NCBI RefSeq assembly: GCF_000819685.1 | Contig: NZ_CDBR01000066.1 | Location: forward strand, 1-64,000 | Reading direction: 5' to 3' | Length of the DNA stretch: 64,000 nucleotides | DNA from: Aeromonas allosaccharophila | GTDB lineage: Bacteria > Pseudomonadota > Gammaproteobacteria > Enterobacterales > Aeromonadaceae | Shown here: piece by piece, positions 28,163 to 38,190 of the stretch | Numbering within the stretch: position 1 is the stretch's first letter | Layout of the letters: each line of letters opens with the position of its first letter | The notes under the pieces: model-generated | What the model was told of the DNA's origin: nothing | The model's input: only the letters and a program-made list of their open reading frames with translations | Databases searched by the model: none | Made by a program: the position numbers and the translations under genes

Positions 28163-30085
28163 ATGGGCATATTCGAGCATTACCAACAGCGATATGAGAA
28201 AGCGAGAGAAGAGGAATATACCATCCAGGAGTTCCTGGATATGTGTAAGCAGGACAAAGCCTGTTATGCCTCCGCAGCCGAACGTCTGCTGACCGCCATC
28301 GGTGAGCCGGAGATGGTAGACACCTCTGCCAACCCCAGACTGAGCCGACTCTTCTCCAACCGCGTCGTGGCACGCTATCCCGCCTTCAAGGATTTCTACG
28401 GGATGGAAGAGGCCATCGAGCAGATCGTCTCCTACCTCAAACACTCCGCCCAAGGGCTGGAGGAGAAGAAACAGATCCTCTATCTGCTGGGCCCCGTTGG
28501 CGGCGGTAAATCTTCGCTGGCAGAAAAACTCAAATCCTTGATGCAAAAGGTACCCATCTATCGCATCAAGGGCTCACCGGTCAACGATCACCCCTTCTGC
28601 CTGTTTGATATCGAAGAGGACGGGGAGATCCTGGAGAAAGAGTACGGCATCCCGCGCCGCTACCTGCGCCCCATCATGTCCCCCTGGGTGGCCAAACGCC
28701 TGCACGAGTTTGGCGGCGACATAACCAAGTTCAAGGTGGAGAAGGTCAATCCCTCCATCCTCGATCAAATCGCCATCGCCAAAACCGAGCCGGGCGATGA
28801 CAACAACCAGGACATTTCCTCTCTGGTCGGCAAGGTCGACATCCGTATGCTGGAGCACTTTGCCCAGGATGACGCCGACGCCTACTCCTACTCCGGCGCG
28901 CTGTGCAAGGCGAACCAGGGTGTGATGGAGTTTGTCGAGATGTTCAAGGCGCCCATCAAGGTGCTGCACCCGCTGCTGACAGCAACACAGGAGGGGAACT
29001 ACAACGGCACCGAGGGGCTCTCTGCCCTCCCCTTTGACGGTATCCTGCTGGCCCACTCCAACGAATCCGAGTGGCAGCAGTTCCGCAACAACAAGAACAA
29101 CGAGGCCTTCCTCGACCGGGTCTATATCGTCAAGGTGCCTTACTGCCTGCGCGTCTCGGAAGAGGTGAAGATCTACGAAAAACTGCTGATCAACAGCGAG
29201 TTGACCGACGCCAAATGTGCGCCGGGCACCCTCGAACTGCTGGGTCAATTCTCGGTGCTGTCACGGTTGAAAGAGCCGGAAAACTCCAGCATCTACTCCA
29301 AGATGCGGGTCTATGATGGCGAGAGCCTCAAAGACACCGATCCCAAGGCGAAGAGCTATCAGGAGTATCGCGACTACGCCGGTGTAGACGAGGGGATGAA
29401 TGGTCTCTCTACCCGTTTTGCGTTCAAGATCCTCTCCCGCGTCTTCAACTTCGATCACGCGGAAGTGGCCGCCAACCCGGTGCACCTCTTCTATGTGCTG
29501 GAGCAGCAGATCGAGCGCGAGCAGTTCCCGCAAGAGCTGCACGATCGCTACCTTGAGTTCATCAAGGGCTATCTGACCCCACGCTATGTGGAGTTCATCG
29601 GCAAGGAGATCCAGACCGCCTATCTCGAGTCCTACTCCGAGTACGGTCAGAATATCTTCGATCGTTACGTCACCTACGCCGACTTCTGGATCCAGGATCA
29701 GGAGTACCGTGACCCCGAAACCGGCCAGCTGTTTGACAGAGCGTCCCTCAACAGCGAGCTGGAGAAAATTGAAAAACCCGCCGGGATCAGCAACCCGAAA
29801 GATTTCCGCAACGAAATCGTCAACTTCGTGCTGCGGGCCCGGGCCAACAATGCAGGCCGTAACCCCAACTGGACCAGTTACGAGAAGCTGCGCACCGTGA
29901 TCGAGAAGAAGATGTTCTCCAACACGGAAGAGCTGCTGCCGGTTATCTCCTTCAACAGCAAAACCTCGGCCGAGGAGCAGAAGAAGCACGATAACTTTGT
30001 CGAACGGATGATGGAGAAAGGCTACACCCGCAAACAGGTGCGACTGCTCTCCGAATGGTATCTCAGGGTACGCAAGTCATCCTGA
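28163..30085 (+). CDS. prkA: PrkA-type serine protein kinase (YeaG)
   Basis: A cytoplasmic AAA+-like serine kinase, 640 residues, the family's usual length. Residues 95-110 carry the Walker A loop [11 protein letters not shown]; the C-terminal third is the PrkA kinase domain. In E. coli YeaG acts with YeaH in nutrient stress and stationary-phase responses. The ATG at 28163 is preceded by a weak ribosome site (GAGGGCAAAGTT). It is the first gene of a tight operon with yeaH and spoVR. Confidence 0.94.
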   Translation: MGIFEHYQQRYEKAREEEYTIQEFLDMCKQDKACYASAAERLLTAIGEPEMVDTSANPRLSRLFSNRVVARYPAFKDFYGMEEAIEQIVSYLKHSAQGLEEKKQILYLLGPVGGGKSSLAEKLKSLMQKVPIYRIKGSPVNDHPFCLFDIEEDGEILEKEYGIPRRYLRPIMSPWVAKRLHEFGGDITKFKVEKVNPSILDQIAIAKTEPGDDNNQDISSLVGKVDIRMLEHFAQDDADAYSYSGALCKANQGVMEFVEMFKAPIKVLHPLLTATQEGNYNGTEGLSALPFDGILLAHSNESEWQQFRNNKNNEAFLDRVYIVKVPYCLRVSEEVKIYEKLLINSELTDAKCAPGTLELLGQFSVLSRLKEPENSSIYSKMRVYDGESLKDTDPKAKSYQEYRDYAGVDEGMNGLSTRFAFKILSRVFNFDHAEVAANPVHLFYVLEQQIEREQFPQELHDRYLEFIKGYLTPRYVEFIGKEIQTAYLESYSEYGQNIFDRYVTYADFWIQDQEYRDPETGQLFDRASLNSELEKIEKPAGISNPKDFRNEIVNFVLRARANNAGRNPNWTSYEKLRTVIEKKMFSNTEELLPVISFNSKTSAEEQKKHDNFVERMMEKGYTRKQVRLLSEWYLRVRKSS

Positions 30086-30108
30086 CCCTGACTGTTCAAG
30101 GGGGAGTT

Positions 30109-31380
30109 ATGGCGCATTTTATCGACCGCAGGCTCAACGGCAAAAACAAAAGCGCTGTCAATCGGCAGCGCTTCATCCGCCGCTACAAGAAGCAGATAAA
30201 ACAAGCGGTCTCGGATGCTGTCTCCAAGCGCAGCATTCAGGACGTAGACAAGGGCGAGAACATCAGCATCCCGACCAAGGATATCGGCGAACCCCATTTT
30301 CATCAGGGGCAAGGCGGTAAACGGGAGATGGTGCATCCCGGCAATGATCAATTCGTCTCCGGCGACAAGATTGACCGCCCCAAAGGAGGGGGCGGTGGAC
30401 AGGGTTCCGGCGAGGGACAGGCATCCAATCAGGGTGAAGGGGCCGATGATTTCGTGTTCCAGATCTCCAAGGATGAGTATCTCGATCTGCTGTTTGAGGA
30501 TCTGGAGCTGCCAAGGCTGCAGAAAACCCAGCTCAACCAGCTGATGGAGATGAAAACCTACCGGGCGGGCTACACCTCCAACGGGGTGCCCGCCAACATC
30601 AACGTGGTGCGCTCCCTGCAAAATTCGCTGGCGCGGCGTATGGCGCTGCAGGGGGGCAAGAAACGCCAGCTGCATGAACTGGAAGATCGGCTGGCCCTGC
30701 TGGCCGCCGATCCCAACGAACACTTTGCCGAAATCGCCCTGCTCGAGAAGGAGATCCGGGAGCTGAAACGGCGGATCGATGCGGTGCCGTTTATCGACAC
30801 CTTCGATCTCAAGTTCAACAACTTCGTCAAGCGGCCCGTCCCCTCCAGCCAGGCGGTGATGTTCTGTCTGATGGACGTGTCAGGCTCCATGGATCAGGCC
30901 ACCAAGGAGATGGCCAAGCGTTTCTATATCCTGCTCTATCTGTTCCTGAGCCGGACTTACAAGAACGTCGAGGTGGTCTATATCCGCCACCACACCCAGG
31001 CCAAGGAGGTGGATGAACACGAGTTCTTCTACTCCCAGGAGACCGGCGGCACCATCGTCTCCAGCGCGCTCAAGATGATGAACGACATCATCAACGAGCG
31101 TTATCCCGCCAACCAGTGGAACATCTATGCGGCGCAGGCATCGGACGGTGACAACTGGGCCGATGACTCACCGCAGTGCAGGGAGATCCTGGCGCGGGAC
31201 ATCATGCCAAGGGTGCGGTACTACTCCTACATCGAGATCACTACCCGTGCCCACCAGACTTTGTGGCACGAATATGAGTCGGTCGCCAGCCAGTTCCCCC
31301 ACTTTGCGATGGAACACATTCGCAAGGTCGAGGATATCTATCCGGTGTTCCGCGAGCTGTTCAAGAAACAAGCGGCGTGA
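30109..31380 (+). CDS. yeaH: YeaH/YhbH family protein (DUF444)
   Basis: A 423-residue soluble protein of the DUF444 family, partner of PrkA. The N-terminal part is basic and, from about residue 80, has a Gly/Gln-rich linker ([12 protein letters not shown]); the C-terminal 170 residues include a von Willebrand A-like metal site [17 protein letters not shown] 30109 has GGGGAG six bases upstream and lies 23 bases after prkA; the longer open frame upstream overlaps prkA. A coiled-coil-like segment ([13 protein letters not shown]) lies near residue 215. Confidence 0.93.
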   Translation: MAHFIDRRLNGKNKSAVNRQRFIRRYKKQIKQAVSDAVSKRSIQDVDKGENISIPTKDIGEPHFHQGQGGKREMVHPGNDQFVSGDKIDRPKGGGGGQGSGEGQASNQGEGADDFVFQISKDEYLDLLFEDLELPRLQKTQLNQLMEMKTYRAGYTSNGVPANINVVRSLQNSLARRMALQGGKKRQLHELEDRLALLAADPNEHFAEIALLEKEIRELKRRIDAVPFIDTFDLKFNNFVKRPVPSSQAVMFCLMDVSGSMDQATKEMAKRFYILLYLFLSRTYKNVEVVYIRHHTQAKEVDEHEFFYSQETGGTIVSSALKMMNDIINERYPANQWNIYAAQASDGDNWADDSPQCREILARDIMPRVRYYSYIEITTRAHQTLWHEYESVASQFPHFAMEHIRKVEDIYPVFRELFKKQAA

Positions 31381-31389
31381 GGAGGTCAC

Positions 31390-32910
31390 ATGATCGAAAC
31401 TGAAAAACGTGTAGCGCCACTGGATGACGGACCAGACTGGAACTTCGATCTGCTGGAGACCTATCATCAGGAGATCGCCCGGGTCGCCCGTTTCTACAAG
31501 CTGGACACCTACCCCAACCAGATCGAGGTGATCACCGCCGAGCAGATGATGGATGCCTACTCCAGTGTCGGCATGCCCATCGGCTATCAACACTGGTCGT
31601 TCGGCAAGCGCTTTATCCACACCGAACGCAACTACAAGCGCGGCCAGATGGGACTGGCCTACGAGATCGTCATCAACTCGGACCCTTGCATCGCCTACCT
31701 GATGGAGGAGAACACCATGCCGATGCAGGCGCTGGTGATGGCCCACGCCTGCTACGGTCATAACTCCTTCTTCAAGAACAACTACCTGTTCAAGGCGTGG
31801 ACCGATGCGTCCTCGATCATCGACTACCTGCTGTTTGCCAAAAAATACATTACCGAATGTGAAGAAAAACACGGTATTGAAGCTGTAGAGCGATTACTGG
31901 ACTCCTGTCATGCGCTGATGAACTACGGGGTGGATCGTTACAAGCGGCCCCAGAAGATCTCGATGGCCGAGGAGAAGCGGCGTCAGAAGGCGCGGGAAGA
32001 TTATTTGCAGACTCAGGTCAACGAGCTGTGGCGTACCCTGCCCAAGCAGCATAAAGCTGCTGGCGTGGAGGACAGGCGCTACCCCGCCGAGCCCCAGGAG
32101 AACATTCTCTACTTCATCGAGAAAAATGCCCCCTTGCTGGAGCCCTGGCAGCGGGAAGTGGTACGCATCGTGCGCAAGATCAGCCAGTATTTCTATCCGC
32201 AAAAGCAGACCCAGGTGATGAACGAGGGGTGGGCCACCTTCTGGCACTACACCATCCTCAATCACCTCTATGACGAGGGCAAGCTGAGCGATCGCTTCAT
32301 GATGGAGGTGCTGCACAGCCACACCAATGTGGTCTATCAACCGGCCTACAACAGTCGCTACTACTCGGGGATCAACCCCTATGCGCTGGGGTTTGCCATG
32401 TTTACCGACCTGCGCCGCATCTGCGAGAACCCGACCGAGGAGGACAGACAGTGGTTCCCCGATTACGCTGGCAGCAACTGGGTCGAAACCCTCCACTTTG
32501 CCATGCAGAACTTCAAGGATGAGAGCTTTATCAGCCAGTTCTTAAGCCCGAAGGTGATGCGGGATATGAAGCTGTTCGCCATCGATGACGACGATCTGAA
32601 GAACTATCTGAAGGTCTCCGCCATCCACAATGACGAGGGGTACCGTCAGGTGCGCAATACCCTGTCGGCCCAGTACAACCTCAGCAATCTGGAACCCAAC
32701 ATTCAGGTCTACAACGTGGCCGTGAAGGGAGATCGCTCCCTCACCCTGCGCTATGTGCCCCACAACCGCATCCCCCTTGGCGACTCGCGCCACGAGGTGC
32801 TCAAGCACCTGCATCAACTGTGGGGGTTCGACGTGGTGCTGGAGCAGGATAACGGCGATCTGCCACCCGATATCATCGGCCGCTGCCCAGAGCGCAAACC
32901 GGGGATCTGA
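31390..32910 (+). CDS. SpoVR family protein (YcgB)
   Basis: A 506-residue soluble protein of the SpoVR family, named for a Bacillus spore-cortex gene but widespread in non-spore-formers. Typical segments are HWSFGKRF near residue 69, AHACYGHNSFFKNNYLF and MNEGWATFWHY. The molecular function is unknown. It starts nine bases after yeaH with GAGGAGG. The prkA-yeaH-spoVR arrangement, separated in E. coli (yeaGH and ycgB), argues for a shared role. Confidence 0.93.
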   Translation: MIETEKRVAPLDDGPDWNFDLLETYHQEIARVARFYKLDTYPNQIEVITAEQMMDAYSSVGMPIGYQHWSFGKRFIHTERNYKRGQMGLAYEIVINSDPCIAYLMEENTMPMQALVMAHACYGHNSFFKNNYLFKAWTDASSIIDYLLFAKKYITECEEKHGIEAVERLLDSCHALMNYGVDRYKRPQKISMAEEKRRQKAREDYLQTQVNELWRTLPKQHKAAGVEDRRYPAEPQENILYFIEKNAPLLEPWQREVVRIVRKISQYFYPQKQTQVMNEGWATFWHYTILNHLYDEGKLSDRFMMEVLHSHTNVVYQPAYNSRYYSGINPYALGFAMFTDLRRICENPTEEDRQWFPDYAGSNWVETLHFAMQNFKDESFISQFLSPKVMRDMKLFAIDDDDLKNYLKVSAIHNDEGYRQVRNTLSAQYNLSNLEPNIQVYNVAVKGDRSLTLRYVPHNRIPLGDSRHEVLKHLHQLWGFDVVLEQDNGDLPPDIIGRCPERKPGI

Positions 32911-32936
32911 CCCGTGACCTGAAATCTCGATCTCGG

Positions 32937-32956
32937 CGGCCCACTTCGGTGGGCCG
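32937..32956 (+). terminator. Terminator after the spoVR-family gene
   Basis: An 8-bp stem CGGCCCAC, loop TTCG, complement, then TTTCTGATTTCTTTT. Confidence 0.8.
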
Positions 32957-33124
32957 TTTCTGATTTCTTTTGACTTCGCCAGCGATGACAACCGTGTGAC
33001 ATGGCGCAGAAGCTGCGGAAATAATCGCGAAATATGTGAGGATCAGTGCTTAATTTAAAGCAGTTGATACAGATTGGCCCCGTATACAACCGACCCGGAA
33101 CAATGACCAAGGATGGCCAGCCCC

Positions 33125-34414
33125 ATGAAGGATGACCCCTTCTCTACCCGATTGCAGCATGAGCTGGATCACCTAAGATCCGTCTTTAACGAGATGGGCG
33201 CCTACCTCTTTACCAAGGATCTGGACGGCCGTTACACCTATGCCAATCAGGCTGTACTGGATCTCTTTGGCTGTACTCTCGATGAGCTGCAAGGCCAGGA
33301 TGACACGTCTTTTTTTTCCTTTGAGGACTCCAACGCCATTCAGCAAAACGATCGACAGGTGCTGGATCAGCAGATCGCCATCGCCCGGGAAGAGGTGAAC
33401 TATCTCAAACCCACAGGTGAGAAACGGGTCTACTGGACCGTAAAGAAGCCCATGTATGACAGGGATGGCACGCTGATCGGCCTGTGCGGCATCTCCACCG
33501 ATATTACCGAGCACAAGCTGATCGAGACGCGCTTGGCAGAACAGCACAAGTTGCTGGAGATAGTCCTCGCCAACGTCGATGCCCATATCTATATGAAAGA
33601 CAGCCTGCACCACTTTCTCTACGTCAATCAGAAGGTGTGTGGACTGCTCGGTCTGCCTGCCGAGCAGATCATCAACCGGCGCGATGACGAGGTGATCCCG
33701 GCGGCCAGCGCGTGCCAACTGTGGCGGCTGGACAACCGGGTCTTCGAAACCGGTGAGCTGCAAGCCGGGGAAGAGACGCTGACCGATAGCGAGGGCAATC
33801 AGCACTACTACTGGTCGGTCAAGGTGCCCTTTTTGCTGGCCGATGGCACCCCGACCCTGATCGGCATCTCCTCTGACATTACCGAGCTGCACCAGCTCAA
33901 GGAGCAACTCCACCAGCAGTCGGTGCGCGATGGTCTTACCGGCCTCTACAACCGCCGCTTCTTCTTCGAGATGTGCGAGAAGAACCTCAGCCTGAACATC
34001 CGCCACCACCTCAGCTCGGTGCTGATGGTGCTGGATGTGGATCAGTTCAAGTGCATCAATGATCGCTACGGTCACCCACTAGGGGATCAGGCGCTGGTCC
34101 ATCTGGGCAAGGTGATGCTGTCGGTGCTGCGCAGCGAAGATGTGCTGGCCCGGATCGGCGGCGACGAATTTGCCATCTTGCTGCCCAACACCACGCTGTC
34201 GGCGGCAACTTATCTGGCCGAGCGGTTGCGCCAGCAAGTAATGCAAAGTCCGCTCCCCCTGCCAGATGGCGATGTGCTCATCATGACCATCAGCGCCGGT
34301 CTGGTGGAGAATAGTGAGGGGGAGCTGATGGAGAGCCTCTACGCCCGCGCCGATCAGCTGCTCTATCAGGCCAAACAGACTGGCCGCAATTGCGTTGCCT
34401 GCAAGGCAGGCTAG
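33125..34414 (+). CDS. PAS-PAS-GGDEF diguanylate cyclase
   Basis: A cytoplasmic signalling protein, 429 residues from this start. Two PAS domains (about residues 15-130 and 140-260; each ends in a GISTDIT- or GISSDIT-like motif) precede a GGDEF domain with an intact ARIGGDEFAI active site, so cyclic-di-GMP synthesis is expected. There is no membrane segment, so the signal is cytoplasmic; the ligand of the PAS domains is unknown. Start is uncertain: ATG 33113 is also in frame, and an AAGGA precedes the ATG at 33125. Confidence 0.88.
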   Translation: MKDDPFSTRLQHELDHLRSVFNEMGAYLFTKDLDGRYTYANQAVLDLFGCTLDELQGQDDTSFFSFEDSNAIQQNDRQVLDQQIAIAREEVNYLKPTGEKRVYWTVKKPMYDRDGTLIGLCGISTDITEHKLIETRLAEQHKLLEIVLANVDAHIYMKDSLHHFLYVNQKVCGLLGLPAEQIINRRDDEVIPAASACQLWRLDNRVFETGELQAGEETLTDSEGNQHYYWSVKVPFLLADGTPTLIGISSDITELHQLKEQLHQQSVRDGLTGLYNRRFFFEMCEKNLSLNIRHHLSSVLMVLDVDQFKCINDRYGHPLGDQALVHLGKVMLSVLRSEDVLARIGGDEFAILLPNTTLSAATYLAERLRQQVMQSPLPLPDGDVLIMTISAGLVENSEGELMESLYARADQLLYQAKQTGRNCVACKAG

Positions 34415-34424
34415 CCAAACAACG

Positions 34425-34443
34425 GGAGGGCCTGCGACCCTCC
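34425..34443 (+). terminator. Weak hairpin between convergent genes
   Basis: Arms GGAGGG and CCCTCC around a seven-base loop, between the GGDEF gene and the convergent acyl-CoA ligase gene, without a T-tract. Confidence 0.3.
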
Positions 34444-34495
34444 ATTCTCCTGCTGTTCTCCCTCACGCCGGCGCTGTCACGGAGCTTGCTGAGCA

Positions 34496-36118
34496 CTATC
34501 CCAGCTGTTTGCGCAGCACAAACTTTTGCACCTTGCCGGTCGAGGTCTTCGGCAGCGGGGTGAAGATGATGCGTTTGGGGGCCTTGAAGTGGGCCATCTG
34601 CTCCCGGCAAAAGGCGATCAACTCCGCCTGGGTGGTCTCTCGCCCCTCTTTCAGTTTCACGAAGGCGCAGGGCACCTCCCCCCACTTCTCATCGGGCATG
34701 GCGATCACCGCCGCTTCGTCCACATCGGGATGGCGATAGAGCACATCTTCCACCTCCAGACTGGAGATATTCTCGCCGCCGGAGATGATGATGTCCTTGG
34801 ATCTGTCCTTGATCTCCACATAGCCATCCGGGTGCCATACCGCCAAATCGCCGCTGCGAAACCACCCCTCCGCCATTGCCTCGGCGCTGGCCGCGGGATT
34901 TTTTAGATAGCCCTTCATCACCACATTGCCGCGCAGCACGATTTCCCCCATGGACTTACCATCTTTGGCCACCGGCTCACCGCTGACCGGATTGATGACC
35001 CGCATCTCCCCCTGCAGGGGCGACGCGACGCCCTGGCGCGCCTTGAGACGCGACAGCGTGGTGGCATCCTGCCCTTGCCAACTGCGCTGCGGTTCGCACA
35101 ACACGCAGGGGCCATAGGTTTCGGTCAGGCCATAGACGTGGGTCACGGCGATCCCCATCGCCTCCATGCCAGCGATCACGGTCGCGGGCGGCGCAGCCCC
35201 GGCGGTCATCACCTTGATGGGGTGATCCAGCCCCTGCTTGAGCGCCGGATCGGCGTTGTTGAGCATGTTGAGCACGATGGGCGCCGCGCAGAAGTGACTT
35301 ACCTTGTGCTCGTGCAGCGCCTCATAAATGGCGGCAGCCTGCACATGGCGCAGGCAGACGCTCACCCCGGCAGTGGCCGCCAGCGTCCAGGGGAAGCACC
35401 AGCCGTTGCAGTGAAACATCGGCAATGTCCAGAGATAGACGGGGTGTTTGGGCAGCTCCCAGGAGAGCACGTTGTTGATGGCGTTGAGGTGGGCACCACG
35501 ATGGTGATAGACCACCCCCTTGGGATTGCCGGTGGTGCCGGAGGTGTAGTTAAGGGAGATGGCCTGCCACTCATCTTGCGGCAGCCAGCCGGGCTCATCC
35601 CCGTTCCCTTGGGCAAGAAACTGTTCATAGTCGAGGTCACTGACAAGCGCCCCCTCCCGATAGAGAGGATCATCGATGGCGATGACCAGCGGTTGGCTCT
35701 CCAGCAGATCCAGCGCCTTGCGCACCACAGGGCCAAACTCCCTGTCCACCAGCACCACCTTGCTCTGGGCATGCAGGAAGATAAAGGCCATCGACTCGGC
35801 ATCGAGCCGGGTATTGATGGTGTTGAGCACGGCGCCGCTCATGGGTACCCCGAAGTGCGCTTCAAACATCGCCGGGATATTGGGCGCGACGATGGAGACG
35901 GTATCCCCTTCCCCGATGCCGCGCAGCCGCAGGGCCGAGGCAAGCTGGCGGCAACGGCGGGCGGTCTCGCCCCAGCTCTGGCGCAGCGGGCCGTGGATCA
36001 GCGCCGGATAGTCGGGATAGACCCGCTCCGCCCGCCCCAAAAAGCTGATGGGGGTCAGGGCCTCGAAATTGGCGGCGGTTTTAGCAAGGTCGCGCTCATA
36101 GATGTTCTGCACTGTCAT
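34496..36118 (-). CDS. Acyl-CoA ligase, AMP-binding (AlkK-like, medium-chain type)
   Basis: A 540-residue ANL-superfamily ligase that activates a carboxylic acid to its acyl-CoA by an acyl-adenylate. Motifs: P-loop YTSGTTGNPKGV (about residue 190), YGLTETYGP, GWFRSGDLA and the C-terminal lysine region PKTSTGKVQK. Overall pattern (NTINTRLDAESMAFIFLH, PMFHCNGWCFPW) resembles AlkK/medium-chain fatty-acid ligases. No beta-oxidation genes are adjacent, so the exact substrate is unknown. Monocistronic. Confidence 0.88.
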   Translation of the reverse strand: MTVQNIYERDLAKTAANFEALTPISFLGRAERVYPDYPALIHGPLRQSWGETARRCRQLASALRLRGIGEGDTVSIVAPNIPAMFEAHFGVPMSGAVLNTINTRLDAESMAFIFLHAQSKVVLVDREFGPVVRKALDLLESQPLVIAIDDPLYREGALVSDLDYEQFLAQGNGDEPGWLPQDEWQAISLNYTSGTTGNPKGVVYHHRGAHLNAINNVLSWELPKHPVYLWTLPMFHCNGWCFPWTLAATAGVSVCLRHVQAAAIYEALHEHKVSHFCAAPIVLNMLNNADPALKQGLDHPIKVMTAGAAPPATVIAGMEAMGIAVTHVYGLTETYGPCVLCEPQRSWQGQDATTLSRLKARQGVASPLQGEMRVINPVSGEPVAKDGKSMGEIVLRGNVVMKGYLKNPAASAEAMAEGWFRSGDLAVWHPDGYVEIKDRSKDIIISGGENISSLEVEDVLYRHPDVDEAAVIAMPDEKWGEVPCAFVKLKEGRETTQAELIAFCREQMAHFKAPKRIIFTPLPKTSTGKVQKFVLRKQLG

Positions 36119-36354
36119 CGGGTTCCTTCCTCACAGGTGGCACACAACGGGCTGTCCCGGGCTCATTCAAAGATCAGCAAGCGACATGATCATCCTGCCC
36201 GTCGCTGGTCTCTTATGGGGATGACAGCCTAACAGTGCGCCAGTGGCGGCAGGTATTAGCAAAACGTCTTAGAGGAACAACGGCAGGAACGTGTGGGGAG
36301 AGCACCAGAAAGAGAGTAGCCCCCGTCAATGGCGGAGGCCTTTCCAAACAATGA

Positions 36355-36543
36355 TTAGTGGCGTACCCGCCCCTGCTGGCGGAAACAGTAGAGTTTGAGG
36401 CTGATGTCGGCGATATCGGCGGGAAGCTCCTCGCCCCGCTCGGCCAGAGGCCGGTAGAGGGATGAGAGCAGACGTTCGGCCTGCTGCGCCGTGATGATGT
36501 TGGCCTGGATGGCCGGGGTGATCCAGCTGGGTAACATTGACAT
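36355..36543 (-). CDS. Small hypothetical protein
   Basis: A 62-residue open frame on the minus strand, preceded by GGGGGAG. Two starts are possible: ATG 36543, with a very short spacer, or ATG 36537 (MLPSWITPAIQAN) at a normal spacing. The product is soluble, mildly charged, with no motif I recognise. It is placed here because of the strong ribosome site, not by homology. Confidence 0.45.
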   Translation of the reverse strand: MSMLPSWITPAIQANIITAQQAERLLSSLYRPLAERGEELPADIADISLKLYCFRQQGRVRH

Positions 36544-37047
36544 ATCTCCCCCTCATTGATCCGGTGACCTCGGGTGAACATCTTCATATCAGGTCTTACG
36601 CGGCTGTCTGCCGACCCGTTCACCCTTTGCCTGCCACTTAATCAAAGCAAAATGCTTGCCGTAATCTCTTATCGGCATCTAATCAAGGGGGCTATAGCCA
36701 TTTATCAACCCGTTGGCGCCGATCCCGGAGCACAAGTATCCGCTTTCATGGCAAATGCCTGACCAACAGTCGTCAGCATTTTGCCGCTCTTGCCTTCTGC
36801 CCGCGAATGTCATTGCAAAATGCGACTCGAATTGCTCCTTGTCGCACCAACAGAGCGCGACATGCGCCGGAAACTGGTCACTTTCAGCGCATTGTCGCCA
36901 AAGCCAGACACTTTTTCGGGGTGGCTATTTTTTGACCTTGCCAGCAGTTGTCGCAGAACCGCCCCCCTCGCCTTGTCCGGCCAACCGGTTATGACAAGAT
37001 GGCGCCAGATTGGAACAGCCCGTATGGGCATGCAGGAGAACCATAAA
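36544..37047. other. Region upstream of the glycine-zipper gene
   Basis: About 500 bases with no credible gene. Open frames on both strands here lack ribosome sites and family features. The promoter of the downstream gene should be within it. Confidence 0.35.
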
Positions 37048-37587
37048 ATGAACAGATCCATGATGGCAGGTATCGGTATTGGCATCGCCTCGGCCCTGGC
37101 GCTCTCGGCGGCAGCCAGTGGCTCCCTCTTTACGCCGCAGCCCACCTTTGCCGAGGTGATCGCCAGCAAACCGATCACCGAGACCATCAAGACCCCAAGA
37201 CAGGAGTGTCGCAACGTCACCGTGACTCACCGCAAGCCGGTACAGGATGAGCACAAGATCCTCGGCACCGTGGTCGGCGCGGCACTGGGTGGCGTGGTCG
37301 GCCACCAGTTTGGCGGTGGCAGCGGCAAGAAAGTGGCCACCGCAGCCGGAGCGGTCGCGGGGGGGTATGCCGGTAATCAGGTGCAAGGCAATATGCAGGC
37401 GGGGGATACCTACACCACCACTGAGCAGCGCTGCAAAACCGTGCAGGATAGCAGCGTCAACACCATCGGCTATGACGTGACCTATCGCCTCGCAGGTCAA
37501 GAGGGGGTGATCCGCATGAAGCAAGCCCCCGGCGCCACCATTCCGGTCAAGGATGGCAAACTGGTGATCGACCAGCCAAAAGTGTGA
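37048..37587 (+). CDS. Glycine-zipper 2TM domain envelope protein
   Basis: A 179-residue exported protein: signal-like hydrophobic N-terminus (residues 6-22), then, near residues 75-115, two glycine-zipper helices (GTVVGAALGGVVGHQFGGGSG, partial, and AGAVAGGYAGNQVQG) typical of SlyB/Rick_17kDa-type outer-membrane proteins. There is no lipobox cysteine after the signal, so it is probably soluble or peripheral. ATG 37048 has AGGAG eleven bases upstream. Function unknown; envelope maintenance is a guess. Confidence 0.8.
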   Translation: MNRSMMAGIGIGIASALALSAAASGSLFTPQPTFAEVIASKPITETIKTPRQECRNVTVTHRKPVQDEHKILGTVVGAALGGVVGHQFGGGSGKKVATAAGAVAGGYAGNQVQGNMQAGDTYTTTEQRCKTVQDSSVNTIGYDVTYRLAGQEGVIRMKQAPGATIPVKDGKLVIDQPKV

Positions 37588-37596
37588 TGTCTCCTG

Positions 37597-37650
37597 ACCC
37601 CATAAACCACAGGCCCGCCTCTTTCTAGGCGGGCCTGTGGTTTATGGGGT
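37597..37650. repeat. 24-bp perfect inverted repeat, bidirectional terminator
   Basis: Arms ACCCCATAAACCACAGGCCC (first 20 of 24 bases) and its exact complement around CTTTCT, between the convergent glycine-zipper gene and xdhC. It is unusually long for a terminator and neither side has a strong T-tract. Confidence 0.7.
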
Positions 37651-37704
37651 GGCTTGTTTAACTTTTTTCAAACAGCGGCACTCACGGTCATTGCGCTCAG
37701 GCCG

Positions 37705-38190
37705 TCATCCCTTGCAGCACTTTTTCACCGCCCGCACCACGTTCTGATAACCGGTGCAGCGGCAGAGATTGCCCGACAGCCCGCGTCGGATCTCCGCATC
37801 GGTCAAGGGGCGGCGTTCGGTCTTGTCGAGCAGGGCGGCGCTCGCCATTACCAGCCCGGGCGTGCAAAAACCGCACTGCACCGCCCCCTCGTCGATAAAG
37901 GCCTGCTGCACGTCGGAGAGCTCATTGCCTTTGCGCTCCCCCTCCACGGTGCGAATGGATTTGCCATCGGCCCACACCGCCAGATAGAGGCAGCTGTCGA
38001 TGGCGGTGCCATTCACCCGCACGGTACAGGCGCCACATTCACCGACACTGCACCCCTCTTTCACGCTGATCAGCCCCTGCCCGCGCAGGAAGTGGAGCAG
38101 CGACATGGTGGGCGACACCGCGTAGGAGTAAGGTTTGCCGTTGATCTCGCACTGGATCTCTACGGCGGGACAGGTTTGCGGTTGCATCAT
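37705..38190 (-). CDS. xdhC: Xanthine dehydrogenase, [2Fe-2S] subunit
   Basis: The electron-transfer subunit of a three-subunit molybdenum hydroxylase (E. coli nomenclature). In 161 residues it binds two [2Fe-2S] clusters: plant-ferredoxin cysteines 47, 52, 55 and 67 ([10 protein letters not shown] ... SC) and the second set 106, 109, 143 and 145 (QCGFC and LCRC). All eight are present. It overlaps xdhB by four bases (ATGA) and is the last gene of xdhABC. Confidence 0.95.
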   Translation of the reverse strand: MMQPQTCPAVEIQCEINGKPYSYAVSPTMSLLHFLRGQGLISVKEGCSVGECGACTVRVNGTAIDSCLYLAVWADGKSIRTVEGERKGNELSDVQQAFIDEGAVQCGFCTPGLVMASAALLDKTERRPLTDAEIRRGLSGNLCRCTGYQNVVRAVKKCCKG

